A DNA stretch of 57,991 bases from Tistrella mobilis. Lineage in GTDB: Bacteria; Pseudomonadota; Alphaproteobacteria; Tistrellales; Tistrellaceae. Numbering within the stretch: position 1 is the stretch's first letter; every line of letters starts with the position of its first letter. Of the stretch, positions 42,176 through 52,217 are shown piece by piece. The stretch spans positions 1 to 57,991 of the forward strand of contig NZ_JBBIAB010000029.1 of NCBI RefSeq assembly GCF_039634785.1, given 5' to 3'. The translations under genes were made by a program, and so were the position numbers. The notes beneath the pieces were generated by a model, which saw only the letters and a program-made list of their open reading frames with translations, was not told the DNA's origin and did not search any database.

Positions 42176-43855
42176 GTGAGTGCCATCGATCCCGTGACGC
42201 TGGCGGTGCTCGCCGGCCGCATGGAACAGATCGCCGACGAAATGGACGCGACCCTGTTCCGCAGCGCCTTCAACCCGATCATCGCCGAGGCGCATGACGC
42301 CTCCCACGGCCTTTACGATCCTTTGAGCGGCGCGACGCTGGTTCAGGGCAAGTCGGGACTGCCGATCTTCGTGGGCGTGATGGCCTTCGCGGTCAAATCG
42401 GTGATCGACAAGGCCGCCCACGACGGCGACCTGGAAGACGGCGACGTCTACATCTTCAACGAGGCCTATGCCGGCGGCACCCATTTCTCGGATATGCGGC
42501 TGGTCCGGCCCTATTTCCGTGACGGCCGGGTCTTCTGCTATCTGGCGTCGGTCGGCCATTGGCATGATGTCGGCGGCAATGTGCCGGGCAATTACAACCC
42601 GGTCGCGACCGAAGCCTTTCAGGAAGCGGTGGTCATCCCGCCGGTCAAGGTGATGCGGGCGGGGAAGCTCAACCGCGACATCGTCGACATCCTGCTGATG
42701 AATTCCCGCCAGCCCAATTCGGCCTTCGGCGACCTGAACGGCCAGCTGAACGCGCTGGATCTGGGCGTGAAGCGGCTGGATGCGCTGCTCGACGAATATG
42801 GCCCCGATCTGGTCAAGGCGGCGCTCGATGCGCTGGGCGACCGGGCCGAGACGCTGATGCGCGCCGCCATTTCGGGCCTGCCCGACGGCAGCTGGCAGGC
42901 CGAGGATTTCCTGGACAATGACGGCATTTCCGACGAGCCGCTGCCGATCCGGCTGACGCTGACCATCAGGGGCGACCGGCTGACGCTCGATTTCACCGGC
43001 TCGGCCGGGCCGGCGCAGGGGCCGATCAACATCAGCCGCTCCACCTCCATCGCCTGCTGCTATGTGGCGATCAAGCACATCTTCCCGGACCTGCCGGCGA
43101 ATGCGGGCGTGATGCGGCCGATCGACTTCGTGATCCCGGACAAGTCCCTGCTCTCGGCCGAATTCCCCAAGCCGGTCGGCGGCTATACCGAGACGATTTT
43201 GCGCATGATCGACGTGATCTTCGCAGCCTTCGCAAATGCCGCCCCCGACCGGGTGAACGGCAATGCCTATGGCACGATCAACGCCCTGTCGCTGGCCGGC
43301 CACCGGGCCGATGGCCGGCGCTGGGTGATGTTCTCTTTCTATGGCGGCGGGCTGGGCGGCAGCCCGGCGGGCGACGGGCTGAACCACGGCAATGCGCCGA
43401 TCTCCACCGCCACCATCCCGCCGGTCGAGATTCTGGAAGCGGCCTATCCGGTGATGTTCACCGAATGGGCGCTGCGCCCCGACAGCGCCGGCCCCGGCCA
43501 GGCGCGCGGCGGCGTGGGTGCGGTCTACGAGATCGAGCTGCTGGAACAGGACGCCCAGGTCTTCCTGTTCGGCGAGCGCGGCAAGTTCGCGCCCAAGGGC
43601 GTGGTCGGCGGCGGCGAGGCGGCGCTCAACCGCTTTCACTATCAGCAGGATGACGGCTGGCACGAGCCGGAGAAGGTCTCCAAGACCATCGGCGTGAAGC
43701 TGGTCCGCGGCCAGCGGGTGCGGCTGGAAACCCCGGGCGGCGGCGGTTACGGTGACCCGGCGAAGCGCGACCCCCAGGCGATCGCCCGCGACATCCGGCT
43801 CGGCTACCTGACGCCCGAGGCGGCCGCCCGCGATTACGGCTACACGCCCGAATAA
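42176..43855 (+). CDS. Hydantoinase B/oxoprolinase family protein
   Basis: About 559 aa, standard for the HyuB subunit of ATP-dependent N-methylhydantoinase, 5-oxoprolinase and related carboxylases. DPVTLAVLAGRMEQIADEMD at the N-terminus and GNVPGNYNPVATEAFQEAVV, then GGGGYGDPAKRDPQAIARDI at the end, are family signatures. Together with HyuA it typically hydrolyses a cyclic amide or imide, or carboxylates a ketone, using ATP. GTG 42176 has GGGAG nine bases upstream; ATG 42149 is possible. It is the first structural gene of a seven-gene operon. Confidence 0.88.
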   Translation: MSAIDPVTLAVLAGRMEQIADEMDATLFRSAFNPIIAEAHDASHGLYDPLSGATLVQGKSGLPIFVGVMAFAVKSVIDKAAHDGDLEDGDVYIFNEAYAGGTHFSDMRLVRPYFRDGRVFCYLASVGHWHDVGGNVPGNYNPVATEAFQEAVVIPPVKVMRAGKLNRDIVDILLMNSRQPNSAFGDLNGQLNALDLGVKRLDALLDEYGPDLVKAALDALGDRAETLMRAAISGLPDGSWQAEDFLDNDGISDEPLPIRLTLTIRGDRLTLDFTGSAGPAQGPINISRSTSIACCYVAIKHIFPDLPANAGVMRPIDFVIPDKSLLSAEFPKPVGGYTETILRMIDVIFAAFANAAPDRVNGNAYGTINALSLAGHRADGRRWVMFSFYGGGLGGSPAGDGLNHGNAPISTATIPPVEILEAAYPVMFTEWALRPDSAGPGQARGGVGAVYEIELLEQDAQVFLFGERGKFAPKGVVGGGEAALNRFHYQQDDGWHEPEKVSKTIGVKLVRGQRVRLETPGGGGYGDPAKRDPQAIARDIRLGYLTPEAAARDYGYTPE

Positions 43856-43883
43856 CCCACGCCAGACACGGATATTGCGACCC

Positions 43884-45965
43884 ATGAGCAAGGATTTCGT
43901 CATCGGCGTGGACGTCGGCGGCACCTTCACCGACGTCTTCTTCCTGAACGAGGCCGAGGGCACCGCCCAGGTTTCCAAGGTGCCGACCTCGCGCCCCGAC
44001 CAGTCGGCGGGCTTTCTGGACGGCATCTCGACCCGGGTGCCCGACAAGGCGCGGATCGCCACCGTCGTTCACGGCACCACCGCCGGCACCAATGCGCTGC
44101 TGGAGCGCAAGGGCGCGCGGATCGGCGTGATCACCACGCGCGGCTTCCGCGACGTGCTGGAAATGCGCCGCCGCGACCGGCCCAAAACCTGGGGGCTTTG
44201 GGGCGCGTTCGAGCCGGTGGTGCCGCGCGATCTGCGCCGCGAGGTGCCCGAGCGCGTGCTGGCCGACGGCACGCTGCGCGAGGCGGTGGACCTGGCCGCG
44301 GTGGAGGCCGAGGCCCGTGCGCTGATCGAGGCGGGCTGTGCCGCCATCGCCATCCTGTTCGTCAACGCCTATGCCAACCCGGCCAATGAACGCGCAGCGG
44401 TGGCGGCGGTGCGCGCGCTCTGGCCCAACGACCATGTCACCTGCTCGACCGAGATCCTGCCCGAGATCCGCGAATTCGAGCGCTTTTCGACCACCGCGCT
44501 CAACGCCTATCTCCAGCCCGAGGTCGGCGGCTATCTGAAGCGGCTGGAAGATGCGCTGACCGCCGACGGTTTCGGCGGCGAATTCCTGATCGTGCAGTCC
44601 AATGGCGGCGTGATGTCGGTGGATACCGCCCGCCGCCTGCCGGTGCGGACCGCGCTGTCGGGCCCGGCGGCGGGCGTGATCGCGGCCGGCTATATCGCCG
44701 ATCAGGCCGGCTTCCCCAACGTCATCACCGGCGATATCGGCGGCACCAGCTTCGACGTCTCGCTGATCGCCGACGGCCGCACCGTGCTGTCGCCCCAGAC
44801 CTCGATCGATTACGGCATGGTCGTGCGCACGCCGATGATCGAGATCACCACCATCGGTGCCGGCGGCGGGTCGATCGCCTGGGTCGACAAGGGCGGGATG
44901 CTGAATATCGGCCCGGAAAGCGCCGGGTCGACCCCGGGCCCGGTCTGCTATGGCAATGGCGGCGACCGGCCGACGGTGACCGATGCCAATGTCGTGCTGG
45001 GCCGGATCAATGCCGACCGGCCGATCGGCGGCAAGCTTGCCCGGCTGGACCGCGAGGCGGCGCTGGCGGCGATCGAGGCACAGGTGGCCAGGCCGCTGGG
45101 GCTGGAGCCGATGGCGGCGGCCGAGGCCATCATCCGGGTGGCGAATTCGCGCATGGCCGGCGCCATCCGCCTGGTGTCGATCGAACGCGGCTACGACCCG
45201 AAGCGCTTTGCGCTGATGCCCTTCGGCGGCGGCGGCTCGCTGCATGTGGGCGCGCTGATGAAGGATGTCGGGCTGGGCCGGGCCCTGGTGCCGCGCTATC
45301 CGGGCGTCACCTCGGCGCTGGGTTGCGTGATCGCCGATATGCGTCACGACTATGTCCAGACGATCAATGCGGTGCTGGATGCGGTCGACCCCGCCATGCT
45401 GGCCGGGGCAATGCGCGAGCATGCGGCCGGCGGGCTGAAGCTGCTGGCGGCGGCGGGCGTGACCCTGGACGCCAAGACCGTGCGCTTCGAATTCGACATG
45501 GCCTATCTGGGCCAGACCCACACGGTGCCGGTGCCGTTCGAGATCGCGGTCGATGCGGCCGGCGATCCGGCGCCGTTCAGCATCGCCGACATCGCGGCCG
45601 CCTTCGAGGAGGCCTATCGCGGCGTTTATGGCCGGCTGCTGGAGGGCGGCACCATGCGGGTGCTGAACCTGCGCACCGCCGTGATCGGCACCCGGCCCAA
45701 ATTCGATCTGGGCGTGCTGGCCCCCACCACCACAGGCGGCGCCGATCTGGCCCGCACCGGCACCCGGCCGGTCTATGTCGACGGCGCCTGGCACGATGCC
45801 GGCATCTATGCCCGGCTGGAGCTGCCGGTCGACAGCGTGGTGGAGGGGCCGGCGATCCTGGAACAGCCCGACACCACCATCTTCGTCGAACCCGACCTTT
45901 ATGCCACGGTCGACCGGTTCGGCAACCTGGTCATCGCCCGCAAGAGCGACCGTGAGGGAGCCTGA
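43884..45965 (+). CDS. Hydantoinase A/oxoprolinase family protein
   Basis: 693 aa HyuA subunit with the actin-like ATPase fold: FVIGVDVGGTFTDVFFLNEA is phosphate loop 1, HGTTAGTNALLERKGARIGV follows, and ITGDIGGTSFDVSLIADG is phosphate loop 2. FALMPFGGGGSLHVGALMKD is a conserved C-terminal stretch. It phosphorylates the amide substrate that HyuB helps to open. It starts 28 bases after the HyuB gene and ends three bases before the next. A/B gene order is inverted (B first), which is common in this family. Confidence 0.9.
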   Translation: MSKDFVIGVDVGGTFTDVFFLNEAEGTAQVSKVPTSRPDQSAGFLDGISTRVPDKARIATVVHGTTAGTNALLERKGARIGVITTRGFRDVLEMRRRDRPKTWGLWGAFEPVVPRDLRREVPERVLADGTLREAVDLAAVEAEARALIEAGCAAIAILFVNAYANPANERAAVAAVRALWPNDHVTCSTEILPEIREFERFSTTALNAYLQPEVGGYLKRLEDALTADGFGGEFLIVQSNGGVMSVDTARRLPVRTALSGPAAGVIAAGYIADQAGFPNVITGDIGGTSFDVSLIADGRTVLSPQTSIDYGMVVRTPMIEITTIGAGGGSIAWVDKGGMLNIGPESAGSTPGPVCYGNGGDRPTVTDANVVLGRINADRPIGGKLARLDREAALAAIEAQVARPLGLEPMAAAEAIIRVANSRMAGAIRLVSIERGYDPKRFALMPFGGGGSLHVGALMKDVGLGRALVPRYPGVTSALGCVIADMRHDYVQTINAVLDAVDPAMLAGAMREHAAGGLKLLAAAGVTLDAKTVRFEFDMAYLGQTHTVPVPFEIAVDAAGDPAPFSIADIAAAFEEAYRGVYGRLLEGGTMRVLNLRTAVIGTRPKFDLGVLAPTTTGGADLARTGTRPVYVDGAWHDAGIYARLELPVDSVVEGPAILEQPDTTIFVEPDLYATVDRFGNLVIARKSDREGA

Positions 45966-45968
45966 CCC

Positions 45969-46592
45969 ATGGCCGATTTCTTCGCCGACTTCCAGCCCGC
46001 CCGCACCGCCCTGCTGATCGTCGACCTGCAGAACGACTTTCTGCACCCGGACGGCGCCTATGCCCGCGGCGGCGCCGGTGCGCCCGAAATCGCCGCCCTG
46101 CCGGCGCGGGTGAAGCCGGTGGCCGATGCCCTGCGCGCGGCCGGCGGCTTCGTCATCTCCACCCAGTTCACCCTGGTGCCCGGGCGGGGCGGCGAGCCGA
46201 TGATCGCCGATCATCTGCGCCAGATCCGCCCCTTCCTGCGCCGGGGCGATTTTCTGCCCGGCGGCTGGGGCCATGCCCTGGTCGACGAGCTGCAGCCGGC
46301 CGATTTCACCGTCGAGAAGGTCGCCTACAGCGCCTTCTATCAGTCGCGGCTGGATTTCGTGCTGGCGCGTGCCGGCATCGACCGGCTGATCGCCTGCGGC
46401 ATCGTCACCAATGGCGGCGTGGCGAGCACGGTGCGCGAGGCCCATGTCCGTGGCCTGCCCACACTGGTACTCTCCGACGGCTGTGCGGCGATGAAGCCGG
46501 ATCTGCACGACGCCACCATCACCGTGCTCTCGTCCATCGGGCCGGTGATGAGCTGCGCCGAGGCCGAAACCCGCATCCGCGCCGCAATCTGA
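45969..46592 (+). CDS. Isochorismatase-fold hydrolase lacking the nucleophilic Cys
   Basis: 207 aa of the isochorismatase/cysteine hydrolase superfamily. [20 protein letters not shown] holds Asp19, VEKVAYSAF holds Lys117. The third position of the triad, Cys in the usual TNVCVEST motif, reads TNGGVAST, so Gly150 replaces it. Loss of Cys is a feature of true isochorismatases (EntB, PhzD), which do not form a thioester intermediate, whereas amidases need it. Amide hydrolysis as in N-carbamoylsarcosine amidase is therefore doubtful. It sits between HyuA and the glutaryl-CoA dehydrogenase in the operon. Confidence 0.82.
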   Translation: MADFFADFQPARTALLIVDLQNDFLHPDGAYARGGAGAPEIAALPARVKPVADALRAAGGFVISTQFTLVPGRGGEPMIADHLRQIRPFLRRGDFLPGGWGHALVDELQPADFTVEKVAYSAFYQSRLDFVLARAGIDRLIACGIVTNGGVASTVREAHVRGLPTLVLSDGCAAMKPDLHDATITVLSSIGPVMSCAEAETRIRAAI

Positions 46593-46623
46593 GCCCCCCG
46601 ACCTGACCCGAGGACAACACCCC

Positions 46624-47811
46624 ATGGCCCGTGAAACCCGCCCCGCCTTCCAGTGGGAAGATCCGCTGAACCTTGCCGGCGAGCTGTCGGAAGAGGAGCG
46701 GATGATCCGCGACACCGCGCATGACTACGCGCAGGAGAAGCTCCAGACCCGGGTGCTGGAGGCCAATCGTCACGAGATCTTCCATCGCGAGATCATGACC
46801 GAAATGGGCGCGCTGGGCCTGCTGGGCTGCACCCTGCCCGAGGAGTATGGCTGCGCGGGCCTGTCTTATGTGGCCTATGGCCTGGTGGCGCGCGAGGTGG
46901 AGCGGGTCGACAGCGGCTATCGCTCGGCGATGAGCGTGCAGTCCTCGCTGGTGATGTATCCGATCTATGCCTTCGGCACCGAAGAGCAGCGCCGCAAATA
47001 CCTGCCGCGCCTGGCGACCGGCGAACTGGTCGGCTGCTTCGGCCTGACCGAGCCCGATGCCGGCTCGGACCCCTCGTCGATGCGCACCCGCGCCCGCAAG
47101 GTCGATGGCGGCTACGAGATTTCGGGCACCAAGACCTGGATCACCAATGCGCCGATCGCCGATGTCTTCGTGGTCTGGGCCAAGGATGATCACGGCTCGA
47201 TCCGCGGCTTCGTGCTGGAAAAGGGCATGACGGGGCTGAGCGCGCCCAAGATCGAGGGCAAGTTCTCGCTGCGCGCCTCGATCACCGGCCAGATCGCCAT
47301 GGATCAGGTCTTCGTGCCCGAAGAGAACGCCTTCCCCGAGGTCCGCGGCCTGACCGGCCCGTTCTCGTGTCTGAACAATGCCCGCTACGGCATCGCCTGG
47401 GGGGCGATGGGTGCTGCGGAATTCTGCTGGCATGCCGCGCGTCAGTACACCATGGACCGGATCATGTTCGGCCGGCCGCTGGCGGCCACCCAGCTGATCC
47501 AGAAGAAGCTGGCCGATATGCAGACGGAAATCGCGCTCGGCCTGACCGCGGCGCTGCAGCTGGGCCGGCTGAAGGATCGCGGCACCGCGGCGCCCGAGGC
47601 GATCAGCCTGCTGAAGCGCAACAATTGCGGCAAGGCGCTGGAGATTGCCCGGGTCGCCCGCGACATGCATGGCGGCAACGGCATCGCCGACGAGTATCAT
47701 GTGATCCGTCACATGTGCAATCTGGAGGCCGTGAATACCTATGAAGGCACGCACGACGTCCATGCGCTGATCCTGGGCCGCGCCCAGACCGGCATCGCCG
47801 CCTTCGGCTGA
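46624..47811 (+). CDS. gcdH: Glutaryl-CoA dehydrogenase
   Basis: 395 aa acyl-CoA dehydrogenase that oxidises and decarboxylates glutaryl-CoA to crotonyl-CoA. [20 protein letters not shown] at the N-terminus, [35 protein letters not shown] and especially the end [19 protein letters not shown] are hallmarks of GcdH; the Glu of YEGTHD is the catalytic base. It is followed, 78 bases on, by a CoA-transferase of the glutarate type, the standard glutarate-oxidation pair. The spacer holds short imperfect CCACTG-containing repeats. Confidence 0.9.
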   Translation: MARETRPAFQWEDPLNLAGELSEEERMIRDTAHDYAQEKLQTRVLEANRHEIFHREIMTEMGALGLLGCTLPEEYGCAGLSYVAYGLVAREVERVDSGYRSAMSVQSSLVMYPIYAFGTEEQRRKYLPRLATGELVGCFGLTEPDAGSDPSSMRTRARKVDGGYEISGTKTWITNAPIADVFVVWAKDDHGSIRGFVLEKGMTGLSAPKIEGKFSLRASITGQIAMDQVFVPEENAFPEVRGLTGPFSCLNNARYGIAWGAMGAAEFCWHAARQYTMDRIMFGRPLAATQLIQKKLADMQTEIALGLTAALQLGRLKDRGTAAPEAISLLKRNNCGKALEIARVARDMHGGNGIADEYHVIRHMCNLEAVNTYEGTHDVHALILGRAQTGIAAFG

Positions 47812-47889
47812 TCCGGCCTGCCGGCGACGCCTCCCGCCACTGGCCCCCCGCCACTGAACGCCCGACACTGAACCACGGAGCCCGACCCT

Positions 47890-49128
47890 ATGGCGACCCC
47901 CCGAGCCGAAGGTGCCCTCTCTCACATCCGCGTGCTCGATCTCAGCCGCGTCCTTGCCGGCCCCTGGGCCAGCCAGATCCTTGGCGATCTGGGGGCGGAG
48001 GTGCTGAAGATCGAACGGCCGGGTGCGGGCGACGACACCCGCGGCTGGGGGCCGCCCTATGCCGAGGCGGCCGACGGTTCGGCGCGGGAGGCGGCCTATT
48101 TCCTGACCACCAACCGCAACAAATCCTCGGTCGCGATCGATATGGGCACCGCGGAGGGGGCGGCGCTGATCCGGCGTCTGGCCGCCGAATCGGATGTGGT
48201 GATCGAGAATTTCAAGGTCGGCGGTCTGAAGAAATACGGGCTCGACCAGGAGAGCCTCAGGGCGCTCAATCCGCGGCTGATCTATTGCTCGATCACCGGT
48301 TTCGGCCAGACGGGGCCCTACGCGCCGCGCGCCGGTTATGACTTCATGATCCAGGCCATGGGCGGGCTGATGTCGGTGACCGGAGAGCCCGACGAGGTGC
48401 CGGGTGGCGGGCCGGTCAAGGTGGGGGTCGCCCTGGTCGACGTGATGACCGGGCTTTATGCGACCATCGGCGTGCTGGCGGCGCTGGCCCATCGCGAGCG
48501 GACGGGGGCGGGGCAGCATATCGATCTGGCCCTGCTCGACGTCTCGGTCGCAACGCTCGCCAATCAGGCGATGAACTATCTGGTATCGGGCAAGGCGCCG
48601 GGGCGGATGGGCAATGCCCATCCCAATATCGTGCCCTATCAGGCCTTCGCGACCCAGGACGGCCATCTGGTGCTGGCGATCGGCAATGACGAGCAGTTCC
48701 GCCGCTTTGCCGCCGAGGCCGGCCATCCGGAGTGGGCAGCCGATCCGCGCTTTGCGACCAACGCCCAGCGCGTCGCCAACCGTGCCGCCCTGGTGCCGCT
48801 GGTGGCGGGGGCGGTCGCTACCCGCACCACCGACGACTGGATCGCGGCGCTGGAAAGCAAGGCCGTGCCCTGCGGGCCGATCAACACGCTCGACCGGGTG
48901 TTTGCCGATCCGCAGGTGCAGGCCCGCGGCCTGGCGCGGCAGATCGCCCATCCGGCGCTGGGATCGGTGCCGACGGTGGCCAATCCGCTCAATCTGTCGG
49001 CGACGCCGGTCGATTACGCCCGCGCAGCGCCCCGTCTCGGTGCCGATACCGACGAGACGCTGGGCCGGCTGCTGGGGCTGGATGCCGACGCCCTGGCCGA
49101 CCTCCGCAAAAAAGGTGTCATCGGATGA
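47890..49128 (+). CDS. CaiB/BaiF CoA-transferase, succinyl-CoA:glutarate type
   Basis: 412 aa. [20 protein letters not shown], then [40 protein letters not shown] (catalytic Asp) and [20 protein letters not shown] closely follow the SugCT-like branch found beside gcdH in many bacteria. It would transfer CoA from succinyl-CoA to glutarate, feeding GcdH. The substrate is inferred from sequence and context. Its stop overlaps the start of the LeuC-like gene (ATGA). Confidence 0.88.
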   Translation: MATPRAEGALSHIRVLDLSRVLAGPWASQILGDLGAEVLKIERPGAGDDTRGWGPPYAEAADGSAREAAYFLTTNRNKSSVAIDMGTAEGAALIRRLAAESDVVIENFKVGGLKKYGLDQESLRALNPRLIYCSITGFGQTGPYAPRAGYDFMIQAMGGLMSVTGEPDEVPGGGPVKVGVALVDVMTGLYATIGVLAALAHRERTGAGQHIDLALLDVSVATLANQAMNYLVSGKAPGRMGNAHPNIVPYQAFATQDGHLVLAIGNDEQFRRFAAEAGHPEWAADPRFATNAQRVANRAALVPLVAGAVATRTTDDWIAALESKAVPCGPINTLDRVFADPQVQARGLARQIAHPALGSVPTVANPLNLSATPVDYARAAPRLGADTDETLGRLLGLDADALADLRKKGVIG

Positions 49129-50519
49129 CCCTGCCCGCGACCGTTTCGGGGGCGCCGCGCACGGTGTTCGACCGGATCTGGGATGCGCATGTCGTGCAGG
49201 CCCATCCGGCCGGCCAGCGCCTGCTGTGGATCGACCGCCATTTCACCCATGAAGGCAGTTTCCATGCCTATGGCAAGCTGGCCGGGATGGGCCGGCGGGT
49301 GGCGCGGCCGGATCTGACCTTCGGGGTTGCCGATCATTACGTGCCGACCCGCAACCGCGATGCCGAGCCGGCGGACCCCGATGTCGGCCGGGTGATCCGG
49401 CTGCTGCGCGACAACACGGCGGCCAATGCGGTGCGGCTGTTCGATCTGGGCGACGAGGAACAGGGCATCGTCCATGTGGTCGGGCCCGAACAGGGGCTGA
49501 CCCTGCCGGGGCTGACTATCGTCTGCGGCGACAGCCATACTTCCACCCATGGCGCCTTCGGTGCGTTGGCCTTCGGCATCGGTGCCTCGGAGGTCGCCCA
49601 TGTGCTGGCGACCCAGACGCTGTGGCAGCGCCGGCCGAAGACCTTCCGGGTGCGGGTGGATGGCCGGCTGGGGACCGGCGTTTCGGCCAAGGATCTGATC
49701 CTGCACCTGATTTCGGTGATCGGTACCGATGGTGCCACCGGCCATGTGATCGAATATGCCGGGCCGGCGATCCGGGCGCTGGGCATGGAAGCGCGGATGA
49801 CGGTGTGCAACATGTCGATCGAGGCCGGTGCCCGCGCCGGCATGATCGCCCCCGACGAGACCACCTTCGCCTGGCTGAAGGGCCGGCCTGCCGCCCCGGT
49901 GGGGGCGCTGTTCGATCGGGCGGTGGCGCATTGGTCGGCACTGCGCAGCGATGACGAGGCCGTCTTCGACCGCGAGATCGTGATCGACGGCAGCGCCGTT
50001 GCACCGGTCGTCACCTGGGGGACGGCGCCCGAAGAGGCGGTGGCGATCGACGGCCATGTGCCCGGCGATGCCGATCCGGCGACGCTCGATTATATGGGGC
50101 TGGTGCCGGGGCAGAAGCTGGAAGGCCTGCCGGTCGACCGGGTGTTCATCGGATCCTGCACCAATGGCCGGATCGAGGATCTGCGTGCGGCGGCGGCCCT
50201 GCTGAAAGGGCGGCGGCTGACGGTGCCGATGCTGGTCTCCCCCGGATCGGCCAGAGTGAAGCGCCAGGCCGAGGCGGAAGGCCTGGCCCGGATCTTCGTC
50301 GAGGCCGGGGCCGATTGGGTGGAGAGCGGCTGTTCGATGTGTGTGGGCATGAACGGGGATCTGGCGGCGCCGGGCGAGCGGGTGGCATCGACCACCAATC
50401 GCAATTTCCGCGGCCGCCAGGGGCCGGGGGCGCGCACCCATCTGATGAGCCCGGCCATGGCCGCAGCGGCGGGTGTGACCGGCCGGCTGGCCGATATCCG
50501 CCGGCTGGCGGAGGGCTGA
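49125..50519 (+). CDS. Aconitase-family hydro-lyase large subunit, LeuC-like
   Basis: 464 aa, the size of 3-isopropylmalate dehydratase Leu[21 protein letters not shown] and the three cluster Cys ([13 protein letters not shown], then [10 protein letters not shown]) for a 4Fe-4S centre are intact; [20 protein letters not shown] lies at the end, preceded by TNRNF. It pairs with the LeuD-like protein. Being in a catabolic operon away from leuA, it may hydrate an unsaturated dicarboxylate (maleate, citraconate or similar) as in maleate hydratase and dimethylmaleate hydratase, rather than serve leucine synthesis. The latter cannot be excluded. Confidence 0.85.
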   Translation: MTLPATVSGAPRTVFDRIWDAHVVQAHPAGQRLLWIDRHFTHEGSFHAYGKLAGMGRRVARPDLTFGVADHYVPTRNRDAEPADPDVGRVIRLLRDNTAANAVRLFDLGDEEQGIVHVVGPEQGLTLPGLTIVCGDSHTSTHGAFGALAFGIGASEVAHVLATQTLWQRRPKTFRVRVDGRLGTGVSAKDLILHLISVIGTDGATGHVIEYAGPAIRALGMEARMTVCNMSIEAGARAGMIAPDETTFAWLKGRPAAPVGALFDRAVAHWSALRSDDEAVFDREIVIDGSAVAPVVTWGTAPEEAVAIDGHVPGDADPATLDYMGLVPGQKLEGLPVDRVFIGSCTNGRIEDLRAAAALLKGRRLTVPMLVSPGSARVKRQAEAEGLARIFVEAGADWVESGCSMCVGMNGDLAAPGERVASTTNRNFRGRQGPGARTHLMSPAMAAAAGVTGRLADIRRLAEG

Positions 50520-50523
50520 TCCC

Positions 50524-51171
50524 ATGGCCCAGGCGACGCTCCGCCCGCTCACCCGGCTGACCGCGATTGCAGCACCACTGCCGCTTGCGAATGTCGATAC
50601 CGACCAGCTGCTGCCGGCCCGCTTCATGCGCCGGCCGCGCGGCGATGGCTATCACCCCTATCTGCTGCACGATCTGGCCCATGATGCCGAGGGCCGGCCC
50701 GACCCGGATTTCGTGCTCAACCGCCCGGACTATGCCGGCGCCGGCATCCTGGTGGCGCGGCGCAATTTCGGCGGCGGCTCGTCGCGCGAGGGCGCCGTCT
50801 ATGCCCTGGTCGATGCGGGTTTCCGGGTAGTGATCGCGCCCGGTTTCGGCGACATCTTCCGCGCCAATGCGCTGAAGAACGGCATGCTGCCGGTGGCGCT
50901 GGACGAGGCGGTGGTCGACCGGCTGCTGGCCGCCCTGGCCGCAAGCCCCGGTGCCACCATCTCGGTCGATCTGCCCGAACAGACCGTCACCCTGCCGATG
51001 GGGGCGGGCAGGGTCGAGGTCTTCGGCTTCGAGGTCGACCCCTTCCGCAAGGACCTGCTGGTCCGCGGCCTGGACGAGATCGGGCTGACCCTGTCGCTGG
51101 CGGAGGAGATTGCCCGATATGCCGCCGATCGTGCGGCAGCCGAACCCTGGGTGCTGCCCGGCGCCGGCTGA
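50524..51171 (+). CDS. Aconitase-family hydro-lyase small subunit, LeuD-like
   Basis: 215 aa swivel-domain subunit. ANVDTDQLLPARFMRRPRGD, then GAGILVARRNFGGGSSREGA and APGFGDIFRANALKNGMLPV are the substrate-recognition stretches of LeuD. The insert RRPRGDGYHPYLLHDL differs from leucine-pathway enzymes and may alter specificity. It begins four bases after the large-subunit stop and is the last gene of the operon before a strong terminator. Confidence 0.87.
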   Translation: MAQATLRPLTRLTAIAAPLPLANVDTDQLLPARFMRRPRGDGYHPYLLHDLAHDAEGRPDPDFVLNRPDYAGAGILVARRNFGGGSSREGAVYALVDAGFRVVIAPGFGDIFRANALKNGMLPVALDEAVVDRLLAALAASPGATISVDLPEQTVTLPMGAGRVEVFGFEVDPFRKDLLVRGLDEIGLTLSLAEEIARYAADRAAAEPWVLPGAG

Positions 51172-51204
51172 ACGCCACCGCTTCGCACCATGCCCGGCCC
51201 GACC

Positions 51205-51238
51205 CGGCCCGGCCAGCACTGCGCTGGCCGGGCCGTTT
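51205..51238 (+). terminator. Strong intrinsic terminator after the LeuD-like gene
   Basis: CGGCCCGGCCAGC (51205-51217) and GCTGGCCGGGCCG (51223-51235) form a 13-base perfect stem with a five-base loop, followed by TTT. It closes the hydantoinase-to-LeuD operon. Confidence 0.85.
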
Positions 51239-51417
51239 CATTGCCGGCTGCAACACATCCGCACGTAATAGTGCTTCAATGAAGACGTGTGTTTCCGTTA
51301 TGGTGCACACGCAGCGGCGGCGTCACGCCGCGGCATGTCCTCTTCCGATCCCCCCAGCTGATATCCGGGGCCGGCTCTCGATCGATCTTTGCGAGATGCC
51401 GCCCCTGGCCTGTCCTC

Positions 51418-51609
51418 ATGTTCAGATTACGGAACAAGAAGCGAACATCGCGCCGCCGCAAATCCTCGCCGCGCCGCCGGGCGCCCGTCAGACGGGCGCC
51501 GCGGCGTCGGCTGTCGTTGACCGACTGGATGTTCCGGAAATTCAGGAAGTACCTGAAGATGGGCTGGCGTCTGCTGGTGCTGTACTACATGTCGCATATG
51601 GGGGACTGA
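51418..51609 (+). CDS. Possible small Arg-rich protein
   Basis: A 63-codon frame (MFRLRNKKRTSRRRKSSPRR at the start, KMGWRLLVLYYMSHMGD at the end) with a strikingly basic N-terminal half and a hydrophobic C-terminal segment. It lies in the 476-base gap between the LeuD-like terminator and soxG. No Shine-Dalgarno sequence precedes it and no family is recognised. Arg-rich shadow frames are common in GC-rich DNA, so it may be spurious. Confidence 0.25.
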   Translation: MFRLRNKKRTSRRRKSSPRRRAPVRRAPRRRLSLTDWMFRKFRKYLKMGWRLLVLYYMSHMGD

Positions 51610-51640
51610 CCGTCCTGCGAACGGAAGGTCGCGTATAGTC

Positions 51641-51655
51641 GTTCGTATTACGAAC
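51641..51655. promoter_or_regulatory. GTTCGT-ATT-ACGAAC inverted repeat at soxG end
   Basis: Perfect six-base arms around three bases, overlapping the soxG stop codon (51648-51650). It could be an operator for an unseen rightward transcript or part of a terminator; there is no T-run. The rest of 51239-51640 has no other clear signal. Confidence 0.35.
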
Positions 51656-52202
51656 CAACCGCCAGTTCGGCGCAGCCGTTGCGCAGAAGGTCGATGACAT
51701 GGGGCGCGAACGAGCGCCAGATGTCGAGGCGGAACCGGTCGGGCGCGTCGCGGCGGAGCAGGACGGTCACGCCGTCCATGACCGTCCTGCCGCCGCGGCC
51801 GGGGGCGATGCGGTCGATGTCGCGCGGGCAGCCGAGGGTGAGCAGCTCGGATGCCGCCGGCCCCTCGATCAGAACCGAAACCTCGCGGTCCGAGATGTCG
51901 GTCAGGCTGTGGGGTGCTGCGTCATAGATGGCGGCACAGGCACTGGCCAGACCCGCGGCATCGGTTTCGGCGGCCAGAATGTGCCATTCATCCGGGCCGA
52001 GGCACAGCACCCCGGTGGTGCCCGCCCGGGCCCGATCGCCGATCGTCTGCGGCAGATCCAGGCCCAGCGCCTGGCCCAGCGCCGGCAGGTCGGCGGCACG
52101 CGCCCTGAGCGAGAAACGCGCGACGGGGGCGAGGAGGGCGACACGGACCGCGCTGCTCCGGGCGATCGGGCCGGGTTCGAAGATCGGATCGGAGGTCGTC
52201 AT
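51648..52202 (-). CDS. soxG: Sarcosine oxidase gamma subunit
   Basis: 184 aa. SLRARAADLPALGQALGLDL, LGPDEWHILAAE and SLTDISDREVSVLIEGP fit the SoxG family, the structural subunit that packs against the folate domain of SoxA. GCPRDIDRIAPG and RFRLDIWRSFAPHVIDLL complete the pattern. It is the last gene of the soxBDAG unit, 15 bases after soxA. Confidence 0.88.
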   Translation of the reverse strand: MTTSDPIFEPGPIARSSAVRVALLAPVARFSLRARAADLPALGQALGLDLPQTIGDRARAGTTGVLCLGPDEWHILAAETDAAGLASACAAIYDAAPHSLTDISDREVSVLIEGPAASELLTLGCPRDIDRIAPGRGGRTVMDGVTVLLRRDAPDRFRLDIWRSFAPHVIDLLRNGCAELAVGS

Positions 52203-52217
52203 GGCAGCCTCTCCCTG

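Noticed and set aside
43626-46715. 1029-codon minus-strand open frame opposite the hydantoinase genes
   Set aside because: No recognisable motif and low-complexity composition; HyuB and HyuA on the plus strand are unmistakable.
46519-48951. 810-codon minus-strand open frame opposite gcdH and the CoA-transferase
   Set aside because: Shadow frame; conserved proteins lie on the plus strand.
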